A stretch of 64,000 nucleotides of DNA from Ramlibacter sp. (GCA_029237735.1 JAQZBU010000002.1:1-64000); one strand, 5' to 3'; positions 36,067 through 44,649 are shown, numbered from the stretch's first letter. The notes: generated by a model from the sequence alone, not told the origin. Translations and numbers: made by a program.

Positions 36067-37065
36067 ATGACGATCACCCGCCGCCACTTCGCCACCCAAC
36101 TCCTGGCCGCCAGCGCCTCGCTCGCAGCCTTCCCCGCCCTCTCGCAACCCCGCACCATCCGCCTCCTCGTCGGCTTCCCCCCCGGCGGCGGCACGGACGC
36201 CGTCGCGCGCCTCCTCGCCGAGCACCTCAAGGAGTACCTGAACGCCAACGTCGTCGTGGACAACAAGCCCGGCGCGGGCGGGCAGCTGGCGGCGCAGGCC
36301 TTGAAGGCGGCGCCGGCCGATGGGACGACGCTGTTCCTGTCGCACGACCACAGCATCTCCATCCTGCCGCTGGTCACCAAGAACCCAGGCTTCGATCCGG
36401 CGACGGACTTTGCGCCGGTGGCGGGCTTTGCCACCTTCGTGAACGCATTCGCGCTGTCGGGCGGCACACCGGCGCGCACGTTTGCCGAGTACGTCAAGTG
36501 GATCCAGGAGGGCGGCGACAAGGCCGGCGGCAACGCGGCGCGCAATCGCGGCACCGTGGGCGTGCCGGCGCCGGCTTCGACGCCGGAGTTCCTGGTCAAG
36601 CTGATTGCCGAGAAGTACAAGCTCGACTTGGCCGCCGCGCCCTACCGCGGCAGCGCGCCGATGATGGGCGACATGCTGGGCAACCAGATCGCCGCGGGCG
36701 TGGGCTCGGTGCCCGATTTCATCGAGAACCATCGCGCCGACAAGCTGCGCGTGGTGGCGGTGCTGGGCAAGGAGCGCCAGGCCGTGTTGCCCAACGTGCC
36801 GACCTTCCGTGAGCTGGGGCTCACCGGTTTCGAGGACGTGCCGTACTACGGCGTGTTCGCGCCCAAGGGCGTGCCGGCCGCTTTCGTCACTGAGTTCGGC
36901 GCGGCGATGAACAGGGTGCTGGCCAAGCCGGCCGTGCGCGAGCAGATGCAGCGCATGGGGCTGGCGCCGGGCTACATGAGCGCGCAGGTGCTGGGCAAGC
37001 GGGAGCGGGCGTACACGGCGACGTGGGCGCGGATCATCAAGGAGAAGGGGTTCGCGCCGCAGTAG
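36067..37065 (+). CDS. Bug-family tripartite tricarboxylate transporter substrate-binding protein
   Basis: 332 residues. A twin-arginine-like leader (MTITRRHFATQLLAASASLA) is followed by IRLLVGFPPGGGTDAVARLL, the Bug signature with the ligand loops, and DNKPGAGGQLAAQAL. Bug proteins are periplasmic receptors very abundant in Burkholderiales. No membrane partners (TctA/TctB) are adjacent, as is common, so the ligand cannot be inferred. ATG at 36067 rather than the codon at 36022, since the leader begins there. Confidence 0.92.
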   Translation: MTITRRHFATQLLAASASLAAFPALSQPRTIRLLVGFPPGGGTDAVARLLAEHLKEYLNANVVVDNKPGAGGQLAAQALKAAPADGTTLFLSHDHSISILPLVTKNPGFDPATDFAPVAGFATFVNAFALSGGTPARTFAEYVKWIQEGGDKAGGNAARNRGTVGVPAPASTPEFLVKLIAEKYKLDLAAAPYRGSAPMMGDMLGNQIAAGVGSVPDFIENHRADKLRVVAVLGKERQAVLPNVPTFRELGLTGFEDVPYYGVFAPKGVPAAFVTEFGAAMNRVLAKPAVREQMQRMGLAPGYMSAQVLGKRERAYTATWARIIKEKGFAPQ

Positions 37066-37072
37066 AAGGCAT

Positions 37073-37096
37073 GGATGCCGGGTCAGGCCCGGCATG
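37073..37096. repeat. Partial REP-like palindrome
   Basis: ATGCCGGGTCAGGCCCGGCAT is a variant of the right hairpin of the 72-base repeat found at 22275 and 27869. Only the one hairpin is present. Confidence 0.6.
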
Positions 37097-37103
37097 GCAC
37101 GGG

Positions 37104-37187
37104 CTATCGGGCCGCCGGCTCGAACAACTCGATGGCGTTGCCGTCGGGGCCTTCCTCTTGGTAGCCGACGCCATGGAAACTGCTAAA
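37104..37187 (-). pseudogene. C-terminal stub of a VOC (glyoxalase-fold) gene
   Basis: Minus-strand translation ends FHGVGYQEEGPDGNAIELFEPAAR and a stop. The segment EGPDGNAIELFEP is the characteristic last strand of vicinal-oxygen-chelate proteins. Nothing upstream in this frame belongs to the family: the homology stops where the AbrB/PIN operator begins, about 37187. The rest of the gene has been lost, possibly replaced by the toxin-antitoxin module. Confidence 0.65.
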
Positions 37188-37188
37188 G

Positions 37189-37209
37189 TAAGGAATCCTT
37201 GCTTCCTTA
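37189..37209. promoter_or_regulatory. Inverted repeat upstream of the AbrB/PIN module
   Basis: TAAGGAA (37189-37195) and TTCCTTA (37203-37209) with a 7-base spacer, ending 9 bases before the antitoxin ATG. AbrB-type antitoxins usually bind palindromes at their own promoter, so autoregulation is likely. Confidence 0.55.
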
Positions 37210-37218
37210 AATCCCGCA

Positions 37219-37539
37219 ATGCTCGCGAAGATCACTTCCAAGAACCAGCTGACCTTGCCCAAGGCTGTGGTCGCTGCCGTGGGCGCGACGGAATATTTCG
37301 ACGTCGAAGTGCTGCGAGGGCAAATCATCCTGACGCCGGTACGCATTCAGCGCGGGGATGCCGTGCGTGCCAAGCTCTCGCAGCTCGGGCTGACCGAAAT
37401 GGACGTCGCCGATGCCGTGCAGTGGGCGCGTGAGGGCGCGGTCGGCCATGGCGTGGCCGAGCCTCAGCCCGCCTACGGCACGGGCACGCGCGGTGCGCGA
37501 AAGACAGCGCCGAAGAAGAAGCCAGCGCAACGGAAATGA
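37219..37539 (+). CDS. AbrB/MazE-type antitoxin
   Basis: 106 residues. N-terminal swapped-hairpin DNA-binding domain (residues 1-45: AKITSKNQLTLPKAVVAAVG, TEYFDVEVLRGQIILTPV). The C-terminus becomes low complexity and basic (RGARKTAPKKKPAQRK), longer than usual. It overlaps the PIN gene by four bases (ATGA), the normal antitoxin-first order. Confidence 0.85.
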   Translation: MLAKITSKNQLTLPKAVVAAVGATEYFDVEVLRGQIILTPVRIQRGDAVRAKLSQLGLTEMDVADAVQWAREGAVGHGVAEPQPAYGTGTRGARKTAPKKKPAQRK

Positions 37540-37970
37540 AGGCGCCGCCGGTGGTGCTGGACACCAACGTCGTGTTGTCGGCGCTGCTGTTCCGGGGCGG
37601 GCCGCCTGCGCAGGTGAGGGCCGCCTGGCTGGCAGGACGCTTCGTTCCCCTGGCAAGCGCGGCGACGGCACAGGAGCTGGTGCGCGTGCTCGCCTATCCG
37701 AAGTTCAAGCTGGCGGCGGCCGAGCAGGAGGACCTGCTGGCCGACTACCTCCCCTGGGTGCGGGTCGTGCGCATCCCTCATCCGCCGCCCTTGGCGCCGC
37801 CCTGCCGCGATCCGTTCGACCTGCCTTTCCTGCATTTGGCCATCACGGGCAAGGCGCATGCATTGGTGTCGGGCGACAAGGACTTGCTGACACTGGCGGG
37901 CGTGCGCGGGCTGTGTCCTGTGCTCAGTGCCGAGGCGTTCTGCCGCCAGCTGTCGGGGGCGGATGCCTAG
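37536..37970 (+). CDS. PIN-domain toxin (putative toxin-antitoxin nuclease)
   Basis: 144 residues of a PIN-domain ribonuclease, COG1569 type. Starts VVLDTNVVLSALLFRGGPP with the first metal Asp; then ELVRVLAYPKF, and DPFDLPFLHLAITGKAHALVSGDKDLL with the further acidic residues. Probable Mg2+-dependent RNA endonuclease held in check by the AbrB-type partner. Confidence 0.88.
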   Translation: MKAPPVVLDTNVVLSALLFRGGPPAQVRAAWLAGRFVPLASAATAQELVRVLAYPKFKLAAAEQEDLLADYLPWVRVVRIPHPPPLAPPCRDPFDLPFLHLAITGKAHALVSGDKDLLTLAGVRGLCPVLSAEAFCRQLSGADA

Positions 37971-38033
37971 CAGAAGCGTTCCCCCATGAGCGCAGCGCGG
38001 AGTACAGTGACCCCAGCGTCACAGGAGCCCCCC

Positions 38034-38336
38034 ATGAAAACCGTGATGGTCCGCTACAAGCTCAAGCCCGAATCGGTCGCCGAGAACGAGGCGCTGATCA
38101 AGCAGGTGTTCGTCCAGCTCGCCCGCGACAAGCCGGCGGGCATGCGCTACCAGGTGTTCAAGCAGGCCGATGGCGTGAGCTTCGTGCACATGTCGGCGTT
38201 CGACAACCCGGACAGCAATCCGCTAACCAAGCTGGATGCCTTCAAGGCGTTCACCGCCGGCATCAAGGACCGGTGCGTGGAGCAGCCGGAGTCGGTGGAG
38301 TTGCAGCAGGTGGGGCGGTTCGACCACCTGGCCTGA
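38034..38336 (+). CDS. Hypothetical protein, ABM-like
   Basis: 100 residues from the ATG at 38034 with AGGAG upstream. MKTVMVRYKLKPESVAENEALIKQVF and FVHMSAFDNPD suggest a dimeric ferredoxin-like alpha/beta barrel as in antibiotic biosynthesis monooxygenase (ABM) domains. No catalytic assignment is possible. Confidence 0.75.
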   Translation: MKTVMVRYKLKPESVAENEALIKQVFVQLARDKPAGMRYQVFKQADGVSFVHMSAFDNPDSNPLTKLDAFKAFTAGIKDRCVEQPESVELQQVGRFDHLA

Positions 38337-38342
38337 AGCCCC

Positions 38343-38588
38343 TTACTTGTTCGTGTGCGTGCTGTCGTGCCAGCACGAATCAGGCTGGCCGCTCGGGCCG
38401 CTGGCGTTATCCTTGCCGGGCCTTTCGGCCCTGCGACCCAGCACCCCGGTTCGGCCCGTGGTGGGGCGCGGGTAGAGGGAGCGCAGGGCTTCCTTGGCCC
38501 GGTCGCCCAGGGTTTTGTCGCCCGGCTGCAGCTGCGCGCCGGGGTGCTCGAGGCCGATACTCGCGATGCGTCGTGTGATGCTAGCCAT
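38343..38588 (-). CDS. Hypothetical small protein
   Basis: 81 residues, start ATG at 38586-38588 with AGGAG nine bases upstream. Hydrophilic and basic (GDRAKEALRSLYPRPTTGRTG), no cysteine pair or membrane segment. Function not recognised. Convergent with the ABM-like gene. Confidence 0.6.
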   Translation of the reverse strand: MASITRRIASIGLEHPGAQLQPGDKTLGDRAKEALRSLYPRPTTGRTGVLGRRAERPGKDNASGPSGQPDSCWHDSTHTNK

Positions 38589-38732
38589 GGATAGAACTCC
38601 TGATATTGCAGAGTATGGACACCGGCCGCAACATTTACTGTAGGCCGACATCCTGTCGCTGTGCTTGACATGTCTCACGTAACGGCCCCCGTGGCCCATA
38701 ATCCCTGCGGACAACTCCACAAGGCCCTTGCC

Positions 38733-39314
38733 ATGCTGATACTGCTGTTAGGTCTCGTGCTGTTCCTGGGCGTGCATTCCACCCGCATCTTCGCGGACGA
38801 CTGGCGCACCGCCATGATCTCCAGGCTGGGACCACTGCCCTGGAAGGGTCTTTACGCCGCAGCTTCCATCCTGGGGTTCATCGTGATCGTGTGGGGCTTT
38901 CGCATCGCGCGGCAGGACACGCTGGTGCTTTACTCCACGCCCCGCTGGATGACGCATGTGACGGCGCTGTTGATGGTCATCTCGATGATCCTGTTCGTCG
39001 CCGCCTACATCCCCAACAACTGGTTCAAGGCCAAGTTTCATCACCCCCAGGTGCTGTCGGTGAAGACATGGTCGATCGCGCACCTGCTTGCCAATGGGGT
39101 GGCGGCCGACGTTCTGCTGTTTGGCGCCTTCCTGCTGTGGGCCGTGCTGAGCTTTCGTGCCGCTCGCCAGCGCGATCGCGCCAACAACACCGTTTATGCG
39201 CGGCCCAATGCCATCGGCACTTCGATCACCGTGGCGGCCGGGCTGGTGGCATGGTCGGTGTTTGCGCTGCTGCTGCACGGGCCGCTGATCGGCGTGCGGC
39301 CATTGGGGTATTGA
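38733..39314 (+). CDS. NnrU-family membrane protein
   Basis: 193 residues with five or six membrane segments. MLILLLGLVLFLGVHSTRIF is the NnrU start and HHPQVLSVKTWSIAHLLANG the conserved family motif. NnrU homologues are linked to nitrogen-oxide metabolism and to carotenoid isomerisation in plants (Z-ISO); the role here is not known. Its stop is adjacent to the next start (TGATG). Confidence 0.88.
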   Translation: MLILLLGLVLFLGVHSTRIFADDWRTAMISRLGPLPWKGLYAAASILGFIVIVWGFRIARQDTLVLYSTPRWMTHVTALLMVISMILFVAAYIPNNWFKAKFHHPQVLSVKTWSIAHLLANGVAADVLLFGAFLLWAVLSFRAARQRDRANNTVYARPNAIGTSITVAAGLVAWSVFALLLHGPLIGVRPLGY

Positions 39315-39754
39315 TGCAAGTTCACGTTCTTCGCCTCGTCCCCGGTGACGACCTGCGGGTCGCCTTGGAGGCTTTGTTTCCCAAGCTGGCGATCACCCAC
39401 GGCATCGCCGCCGCATGCATCGTTTCGGCGGCGGGCAGCCTTTCGCATGCCGTGCTGCGCTATGCCGACAAGCCGGGCGGCAGCGAAATCAGCGGGCCAC
39501 TGGATCTGCTGATGCTCTCGGGCACCCTCAGCCCTGACGGCGCCCACCTGCACGGCAGCGTGGCGGATTCGCAAGGGCAGGTGAAGGGCGGCCACGTTCT
39601 GCCGGGCTGCATCGTGCGCACCACGGCCGAAGTGGTGATCGCGCTGCTGCCGGGCTGGCAGTTCCGGCGCGAGCTGGATGCTGCGACAGGGTTCAAGGAA
39701 CTGGTGGCGCGGCAAGAGCGCGAGTCGGACGTGGGCGCGGGCAACGGGCCGTGA
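39314..39754 (+). CDS. PPC/DUF296-domain protein
   Basis: 146 residues. Starts VHVLRLVPGDDLRVALEALF and has ACIVSAAGSLSHAVLRYA and LHGSVADSQGQVKGGHVLPG, the PPC (DUF296) fold with the GGH motif that binds metal in bacterial trimers. In plants the domain sits next to AT-hooks; bacterial versions stand alone and their role is unclear. Start overlaps nnrU by one base and the stop overlaps the exonuclease start (GTGA). Confidence 0.85.
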   Translation: MQVHVLRLVPGDDLRVALEALFPKLAITHGIAAACIVSAAGSLSHAVLRYADKPGGSEISGPLDLLMLSGTLSPDGAHLHGSVADSQGQVKGGHVLPGCIVRTTAEVVIALLPGWQFRRELDAATGFKELVARQERESDVGAGNGP

Positions 39755-40365
39755 CCACCGTCGCCGTCATCGACTTCGAGACTACCGGCCTGTCGCCCGC
39801 GATGGGGGACCGCGCGACGGAGATCGCCGTGGTGCTGATCGAGGGCGACCAGGTGGTGGACCGCTTCCAGAGCCTGATGAACGCGGGTGTGCGCATCTCG
39901 GCCTTCATCGAGGCGTACACCGGCATCAGCAACGCCATGATCGCCACCGCGCCTCGCGCCGAAACCGTGATGGCCGAGGCCAGCCGCTTCGTCGGCGGGC
40001 GCCCGATGGTGGCGCACAACGCATCGTTCGACCGCCGCTTCTGGATGGCGGAGATGGAGCGGGCAGACCGGCCCGCCGATGAGCCTTTTGCCTGCACCAT
40101 GCTGCTCTCGCGTCGCCTGTATCCGCAGGCGCCCAATTACCGGCTGGGCTCGCTGGCCGCCTTCCACGCGCTGCCCATCAATGGGCGGGCCCACCGGGCG
40201 ATGGCCGATGCGGAGACGGCCGCCGCACTGCTCGGGCAGATCCGCATGGATCTGCGCCAACAGTTCGGCGTGCCGCAGCCGCGCCATGCGCTGCTGATGA
40301 AGCTGCAGGCCTGCGCCCGCAAGGCAGTGTCGCGCGCGATCGAACAGCACCTGGCCTCGGCCTGA
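39751..40365 (+). CDS. 3'-5' exonuclease, DnaQ/DEDD family
   Basis: 204 residues from a GTG overlapping the previous stop. DEDD motifs: VIDFETTGLSP (ExoI, D and E), HNASFDRRFW (ExoII, D) and HRAMADAETAAALL (ExoIII, with H and D). Without polymerase or helicase domains it resembles stand-alone epsilon-like proofreading or RNA-trimming exonucleases. Substrate unknown. Confidence 0.88.
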   Translation: MTTVAVIDFETTGLSPAMGDRATEIAVVLIEGDQVVDRFQSLMNAGVRISAFIEAYTGISNAMIATAPRAETVMAEASRFVGGRPMVAHNASFDRRFWMAEMERADRPADEPFACTMLLSRRLYPQAPNYRLGSLAAFHALPINGRAHRAMADAETAAALLGQIRMDLRQQFGVPQPRHALLMKLQACARKAVSRAIEQHLASA

Positions 40366-40455
40366 ACCTGTCAGCAGCGCCGACGGGTGCACTTGTCGAC
40401 CGCGCGTGGTGGGGCTATGTTTAAAACACTGACCACCCACCGCGAGGAACAACCC

Positions 40456-40872
40456 ATGGCTTCATCCGACCTTCCGCCCAGTGTCCTGTCGCATGTCTCT
40501 CTCGGCACCAACGATTACTCACGCGCCAAGGCGTTCTACGACGCCGTGCTGGCCACGCTGCAGATCCGCTGCGTGATGGATTTCGATGGGGGCGCGGGCT
40601 ATGGCCGCAAGTTCCCGGAGTTCTGGATCCAGTCGCCGCTGGACGGCGGTCGCGCGAACGCGGGCAACGGCGTCCACATCGCTTTTCTGGCCAACACGAT
40701 CAACGAGGTGAACGCTTTCCATGCCAAGGCGCTGGAGCTCGGCGGCAAGGACGACGGAGCGCCCGGCTACCGTCCTGAGTACACGCCCGAGTACTACGCC
40801 GCGTTCGTGCGCGACCTGGACGGCAACAAGATCGAAGCGATGTTGATGGTCAAGGAAGGCAGCAAGGGTTGA
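40456..40872 (+). CDS. VOC-family (glyoxalase-fold) protein
   Basis: 138 residues; start ATG at 40456 after GAGGA. LSHVSLGTNDYSRAKAFYDAVL opens the first beta-alpha-beta-beta-beta module and FVRDLDGNKIEAML closes the second. The His and Glu positions of the metal site are present. Substrate not predicted. Confidence 0.88.
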   Translation: MASSDLPPSVLSHVSLGTNDYSRAKAFYDAVLATLQIRCVMDFDGGAGYGRKFPEFWIQSPLDGGRANAGNGVHIAFLANTINEVNAFHAKALELGGKDDGAPGYRPEYTPEYYAAFVRDLDGNKIEAMLMVKEGSKG

Positions 40873-40952
40873 ACAGGGGATGCCGTCCGACAACAATGCG
40901 GACGGTGCTCATCCAGAATGAATCCATGCCCTAGCTATACAAGGAGCGCAGC

Positions 40953-41177
40953 ATGACAAAGAAGTCCAGGAACCAGAGCCCCGCCGACAAGCAGGCGCCC
41001 ATGACGGGGAAGGTCGAGAACGATTTCAATAAACAAGGCGAGCAGGTGCCCACGCAGAAAAACGAGGGCCGTCGCACCCCGGAGAGCCGGACGGACCGGG
41101 AGGCGCATATTGGCAGCGACAACCAGACGAGCATGCGACGCGGCACCACGAGCCACGCGCCCAACAAAAGCCGCTGA
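40953..41177 (+). CDS. Hypothetical hydrophilic small protein
   Basis: 74 residues, AAGGAG upstream. Entirely polar and probably disordered (ADKQAPMTGKVENDFNKQGE, RTPESRTDREAHIGSDNQTS). Layout resembles small stress-associated proteins, but no family is recognised. Confidence 0.65.
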   Translation: MTKKSRNQSPADKQAPMTGKVENDFNKQGEQVPTQKNEGRRTPESRTDREAHIGSDNQTSMRRGTTSHAPNKSR

Positions 41178-41186
41178 GCGCGGCTC

Positions 41187-41417
41187 TTAGATGCCGGCGG
41201 TGCGCAGGGCGGGGCCCTGCAGGTCGGCAAATTCGAAGGAGCGCGGCAATCCCAGCTCCGAGCCCTTGGGCCGCCATGTGCCGTCGGGCTGCTTCACAAA
41301 AAGCTGCTGCCCGGCCATGAGCCGGCGCAGCACGGGTTCGAACTGCCCCAGCGTGGACGGGTCGAGCCAGGCGGCCACCACACATCCTGCATCAAACGAG
41401 TCTTGTACGTACTGCAT
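41187..41417 (-). CDS. Hypothetical protein
   Basis: 76 residues, ATG 41415-41417 preceded by GGAGTGAC. MQYVQDSFDAGCVVAAWLDPSTL and GTWRPKGSELGLPRSFEFAD; no family recognised. An in-frame start at 41627 would add 70 residues of basic, unconvincing sequence, so the short form is preferred. The region 41418-41684 upstream contains no other gene; it is A/T-rich towards its end and holds the promoter of the Fic gene. Confidence 0.6.
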   Translation of the reverse strand: MQYVQDSFDAGCVVAAWLDPSTLGQFEPVLRRLMAGQQLFVKQPDGTWRPKGSELGLPRSFEFADLQGPALRTAGI

Positions 41418-41638
41418 GTCACTCCGGTAGCGTTTCCGATGGACGGTATCCCTGCGCGGTGTTCTTGTTTGTTGCTGGAGCGGATTTTGCGCGTCACGCA
41501 AGCGCCGGTATGTCGCGAGGGCCACAAAACCGTGAAAACGAGCCCTACTGTTACCAGAGTGTTGTAGGAAAGCAAAACTTGACGGTTGGCGAACGGAGAA
41601 CGATTGCGTCAAGCTTCGCGCATTCAATCTCGCATTTA

Positions 41639-41674
41639 AAGTCGCACATATTGAAGAAACAATAATAGCGACAT
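41639..41674. promoter_or_regulatory. Imperfect inverted repeat upstream of the third fic gene
   Basis: GTCGCACATATTG and AATAATAGCGAC form an imperfect dyad (outer GTCGC/GCGAC, inner TATT/AATA), about 15 bases before the ATG at 41685 in an A/T-rich stretch. Possible operator. Confidence 0.4.
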
Positions 41675-41684
41675 ACAGTTAGCC

Positions 41685-42905
41685 ATGGCTTCAAAGTCGC
41701 AAAAGTTAGAGCCTTACGATCACCCCGCGCAGATGGAGCCCCTTTTGCCGGCGGAGCACAAGTTGGGCCCTCTGCTCGAGCGTGCGCATGACCTGCAGCG
41801 CGCGGCCGACCGCTTGGCGGGCCTGTGCCGGTCCGGGGCGCTGGCAGAATTGCGCGTGCTGTTGCGTGCAATGAATTCCTACTACAGCAACAAGATCGAA
41901 GGGCAGCACACCCTTCCGCTGGAGATCGAACAGGCGTTGCACAACGATTACTCGTCGGACGCGGACAAGGCCCGGCGCCAGCGCCTGGCGCTGGCCCATA
42001 TGGCTACCGAGCAGCAGCTGGAGGGGCAGTGGCATGCCTGGTCCGACGCGCACGTGTGGTCGCCGCAGATGGTGTGCGACATCCACCAGGACTTGTTTGC
42101 TCGCTTGCCGCAGGCGGACCGCGCACTCAATGAAGGCGGCACGCTCGAGCCAGGCGCGCTGCGCGCCCGTGACGTGTCGGTTGGCGTGCATGCGGCGCCT
42201 TCATGGCAGGCCATCCCGTCGATGCTGCAGCGCTGGGCCGAGTTCTACGGCAACGTGCGCCGCGGCGAGCTTCAGATCGTGGCGGCCTGTGCGTCCCACC
42301 ATCGGCTCGCGTGGATGCACCCTTTTCGGGATGGAAACGGCCGGGTGGCACGGCTGCACGCGCACCTGGCCTTCGGCAAGCTCGGCCTCACCAATGGGAT
42401 TTGGTCGCCGCTGCGGGGCTTCGCGCGGACCCATGAGGCGTATTACGCACGCCTCGCCGCAGCCGACGCGCCCCGGGCCGGCGACCTCGATGGGCGCGGC
42501 AACCTGTCGGAACAGGCCCTGGTGGACTGGATCGGCTATGTGCTCGGGCTTTGCCTCGACCAATGCCGGTTCATGACGGGCGTGCTGGACCTCGACGGCA
42601 TGAAGCACCGTATCGCCGCGTGCCTAAATTTCGAGGAGAGCGTTGTCAGGCAAGGCGTGCGAGCCACATCGTCAAGGGCTTTGCATTACCTCTTTGCCAC
42701 TCAGGCGGAACTCGAGCGCAGCGAATTCAAGGCACTGCTGGGGCTGGGCGATCGGCTTGCGACGGCCCAGGTGACGGCATTGCTCAGGCGCGGGCTGCTG
42801 GCCACGGATTCGCCCTACGGCAAACTCCGGTTCGGCGTGCCGCAGCATGCCTTGCGTTTCTATTTCCCAAACCTCTGGCCCGAAGCCGAAGCAGGAAGCG
42901 CATGA
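41685..42905 (+). CDS. Fic family protein (intact motif)
   Basis: 406 residues. Inhibitory-helix motif S68-NKI-E-G73 (SYYSNKIEGQ) precedes the Fic core, with the complete motif HPFRDGNGRVAR (H212 to R220 and on). A C-terminal winged helix is likely (LLGLGDRLATAQVTALLRRGLL). It should be a class II-type, intramolecularly inhibited AMP-transferase. The target is unknown. Its stop overlaps the start of an alpha/beta hydrolase gene (ATGA). Third Fic gene in this window; the sequence is not close to the other two. Confidence 0.92.
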   Translation: MASKSQKLEPYDHPAQMEPLLPAEHKLGPLLERAHDLQRAADRLAGLCRSGALAELRVLLRAMNSYYSNKIEGQHTLPLEIEQALHNDYSSDADKARRQRLALAHMATEQQLEGQWHAWSDAHVWSPQMVCDIHQDLFARLPQADRALNEGGTLEPGALRARDVSVGVHAAPSWQAIPSMLQRWAEFYGNVRRGELQIVAACASHHRLAWMHPFRDGNGRVARLHAHLAFGKLGLTNGIWSPLRGFARTHEAYYARLAAADAPRAGDLDGRGNLSEQALVDWIGYVLGLCLDQCRFMTGVLDLDGMKHRIAACLNFEESVVRQGVRATSSRALHYLFATQAELERSEFKALLGLGDRLATAQVTALLRRGLLATDSPYGKLRFGVPQHALRFYFPNLWPEAEAGSA

Positions 42906-43858
42906 AATCGATCCTGGTCCGCTCGTTGCTCCTGCTCCTTGCAGGAGCCCTGTTCTTCGCGGCGGTCGGCATCGTCATGACGTGGGCGCCTGACGTGCCG
43001 GTGGATGAGCTGAAGGCGCGCTGGGCGCGGCCACCTTCGCGCTTCATCGCGGTGGATGGCATGCAAGTGCACCTGCGCGATGAAGGGCCGCACGACGACC
43101 CGGCGCCCATCGTGCTGCTTCATGGCACTTCGGCCAGCCTGCACACATGGGACGGCTGGGCGCAGGCGCTGCGCGAAAAGCGGCGCGTGATCCGCTTCGA
43201 CCTGCCGGGCTTCGCGCTCACCGGGCCCAACCCCGAGAACGACTATTCGATCGACGCCTACGCGCGTTTCGTCAGGGCGGTGATGGACCAGCTGGGCGTG
43301 CAGCGCTTCGTCATCGGCGGTAACTCACTGGGTGGGCAGGTCGCTTGGGCCACGGCTGCGGCGCTGCCCGATCGCGTGACGGCCTTGATTCTGGTGGACG
43401 CCACCGGCTACCCGCCGGAATCGTTTACCCGGCAATCCGTGCCCGTGGGCTTTCGCATCGCGGCGACGCCGGGGCTGCGGCTGCTGGCGCAGTACACGCT
43501 GCCGCGCGGCATTGTAGAGCGCAGCATACGAGACGTGTACGGCGATCCCGCCAAGGTCACTCCGGAACTCGTGGACCTGTATTCGGCGATGACGTTGCGC
43601 CAGGGCAACCGCAAGGCGCTGGGGCGCCGCCTCGAGCAGGGCTACGCGGGCGATGTCGCCCTGCTCAAGAGTATTCAGGCACCGACGCTCATCCTGTGGG
43701 GCGGGCAAGACCGCGTTGTCCCGCCGGAGGTGGCTCAGCGTTTCGCGCGCGACATCGCCGGCTCGAAACTGGTGATGTTCGACAACCTGGGCCACGTGCC
43801 GCACGAGGAAGACCCCTCGCGCACCGTTGCCGAGGTCAGGCGCTTCCTGGGATCTTGA
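42902..43858 (+). CDS. Alpha/beta hydrolase
   Basis: 318 residues with an N-terminal membrane anchor or uncleaved signal (residues 1-25, SILVRSLLLLLAGALFFAAVG). Oxyanion HGTSASLHTW, nucleophile elbow GGNSLGGQVAW, Asp in WGGQDRVVPPE and His in GHVPHEEDP complete the triad. Broad esterase/epoxide-hydrolase-like family; substrate unknown. Coupled to the Fic gene by a four-base overlap, possibly by chance. Confidence 0.92.
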   Translation: MKSILVRSLLLLLAGALFFAAVGIVMTWAPDVPVDELKARWARPPSRFIAVDGMQVHLRDEGPHDDPAPIVLLHGTSASLHTWDGWAQALREKRRVIRFDLPGFALTGPNPENDYSIDAYARFVRAVMDQLGVQRFVIGGNSLGGQVAWATAAALPDRVTALILVDATGYPPESFTRQSVPVGFRIAATPGLRLLAQYTLPRGIVERSIRDVYGDPAKVTPELVDLYSAMTLRQGNRKALGRRLEQGYAGDVALLKSIQAPTLILWGGQDRVVPPEVAQRFARDIAGSKLVMFDNLGHVPHEEDPSRTVAEVRRFLGS

Positions 43859-44342
43859 AGCCGCCCATGCCCCAGACACGGGTGGTGAGCACCTTGTCGA
43901 GTTGCTGGAGCATCGTGTCCCAACCTTTGCGGGACCGTTCGGCATTCGCGTGCGCGGTTTCGTCGTCGCCCATGTCATGTGTCAGCACCAGCTCGCACAT
44001 CTGGGGGCCCATGGAAACGATGTCGATCGTTACACGCGTGGCTGCGTCGGAATAGGGCTCGACACTGAAGTCAAAACTCAGGCGATGAGGTCTTTCGATT
44101 TCCACATACACGCCTCGGTGCTGCGCGTCGAAGAAACTTTCGTCTCCATCGGCGTTGGGGCGCCGGTCGGTGACGGTGAATTGGCCACCCACTTGCGGAT
44201 CGATCTCGCAGTGCAGAACGTTGCCGGTGCGCGTAGCGAAGAGGAAGCGCCCCGCCAGCGCCGGGGTGAGCCACGCATCGAACAAGCGCACCGAGGACAC
44301 GTTGTAACGGTGCGTCACACGCACTGTGGTTGGGTTGGGCAT
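43836..44342 (-). CDS. SRPBCC / AHSA1-like domain protein
   Basis: 168 residues. VRVTHRYNVSSVRLFDAWLTPAL and GGQFTVTDRRPN, ending GWDTMLQQLDKVL, the START-like lipid-pocket fold of the Aha1 C-terminal/CalC family. Ligand unknown. Its 3' end overlaps the convergent hydrolase gene by 23 bases. Confidence 0.85.
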   Translation of the reverse strand: MPNPTTVRVTHRYNVSSVRLFDAWLTPALAGRFLFATRTGNVLHCEIDPQVGGQFTVTDRRPNADGDESFFDAQHRGVYVEIERPHRLSFDFSVEPYSDAATRVTIDIVSMGPQMCELVLTHDMGDDETAHANAERSRKGWDTMLQQLDKVLTTRVWGMGGFKIPGSA

Positions 44343-44385
44343 CCGTCGTTTATCCCGTGTGGGATGCCCCCTGTCAAGCCCACAC

Positions 44386-44649
44386 TTACTTGCTATCGGG
44401 CAATTCGATCTTCACTTCGAGTACTTCCAGGTTGTCCTGGCGCTCGACGTTGACCTTGATGTCCTGCAGGTCGATCTTGATGTACTTCGACAGCACGGCC
44501 ATCAGGTCACGCTGCAGGGCGGGCAGGTAGTCGGGCTGGCCCGTGTTGCGGCCGGTGCGCTCGTGCGCCAGGATGATCTGCAGCCGCTCTTTGGCGACAC
44601 TGGCGGTCTTTTTCTTCTCGCCCAGCAGGAAGGAAAGGAATGACGCCAT
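44386..44649 (-). CDS. minE: Cell division topological specificity factor MinE
   Basis: 87 residues. [20 protein letters not shown] is the membrane-targeting and MinD-binding region, [14 protein letters not shown] the dimer domain. Triggers MinD ATP hydrolysis to drive pole-to-pole oscillation. Last gene of minC-minD-minE, three bases after minD. Confidence 0.96.
   Translation of the reverse strand: MASFLSFLLGEKKKTASVAKERLQIILAHERTGRNTGQPDYLPALQRDLMAVLSKYIKIDLQDIKVNVERQDNLEVLEVKIELPDSK

Noticed and set aside
38343-38720. Longer form (125 residues) of the minus-strand small gene
   Set aside because: The extra N-terminus runs into the promoter of the nnrU-like gene and lacks a ribosome binding site; the ATG at 38588 has AGGAG.
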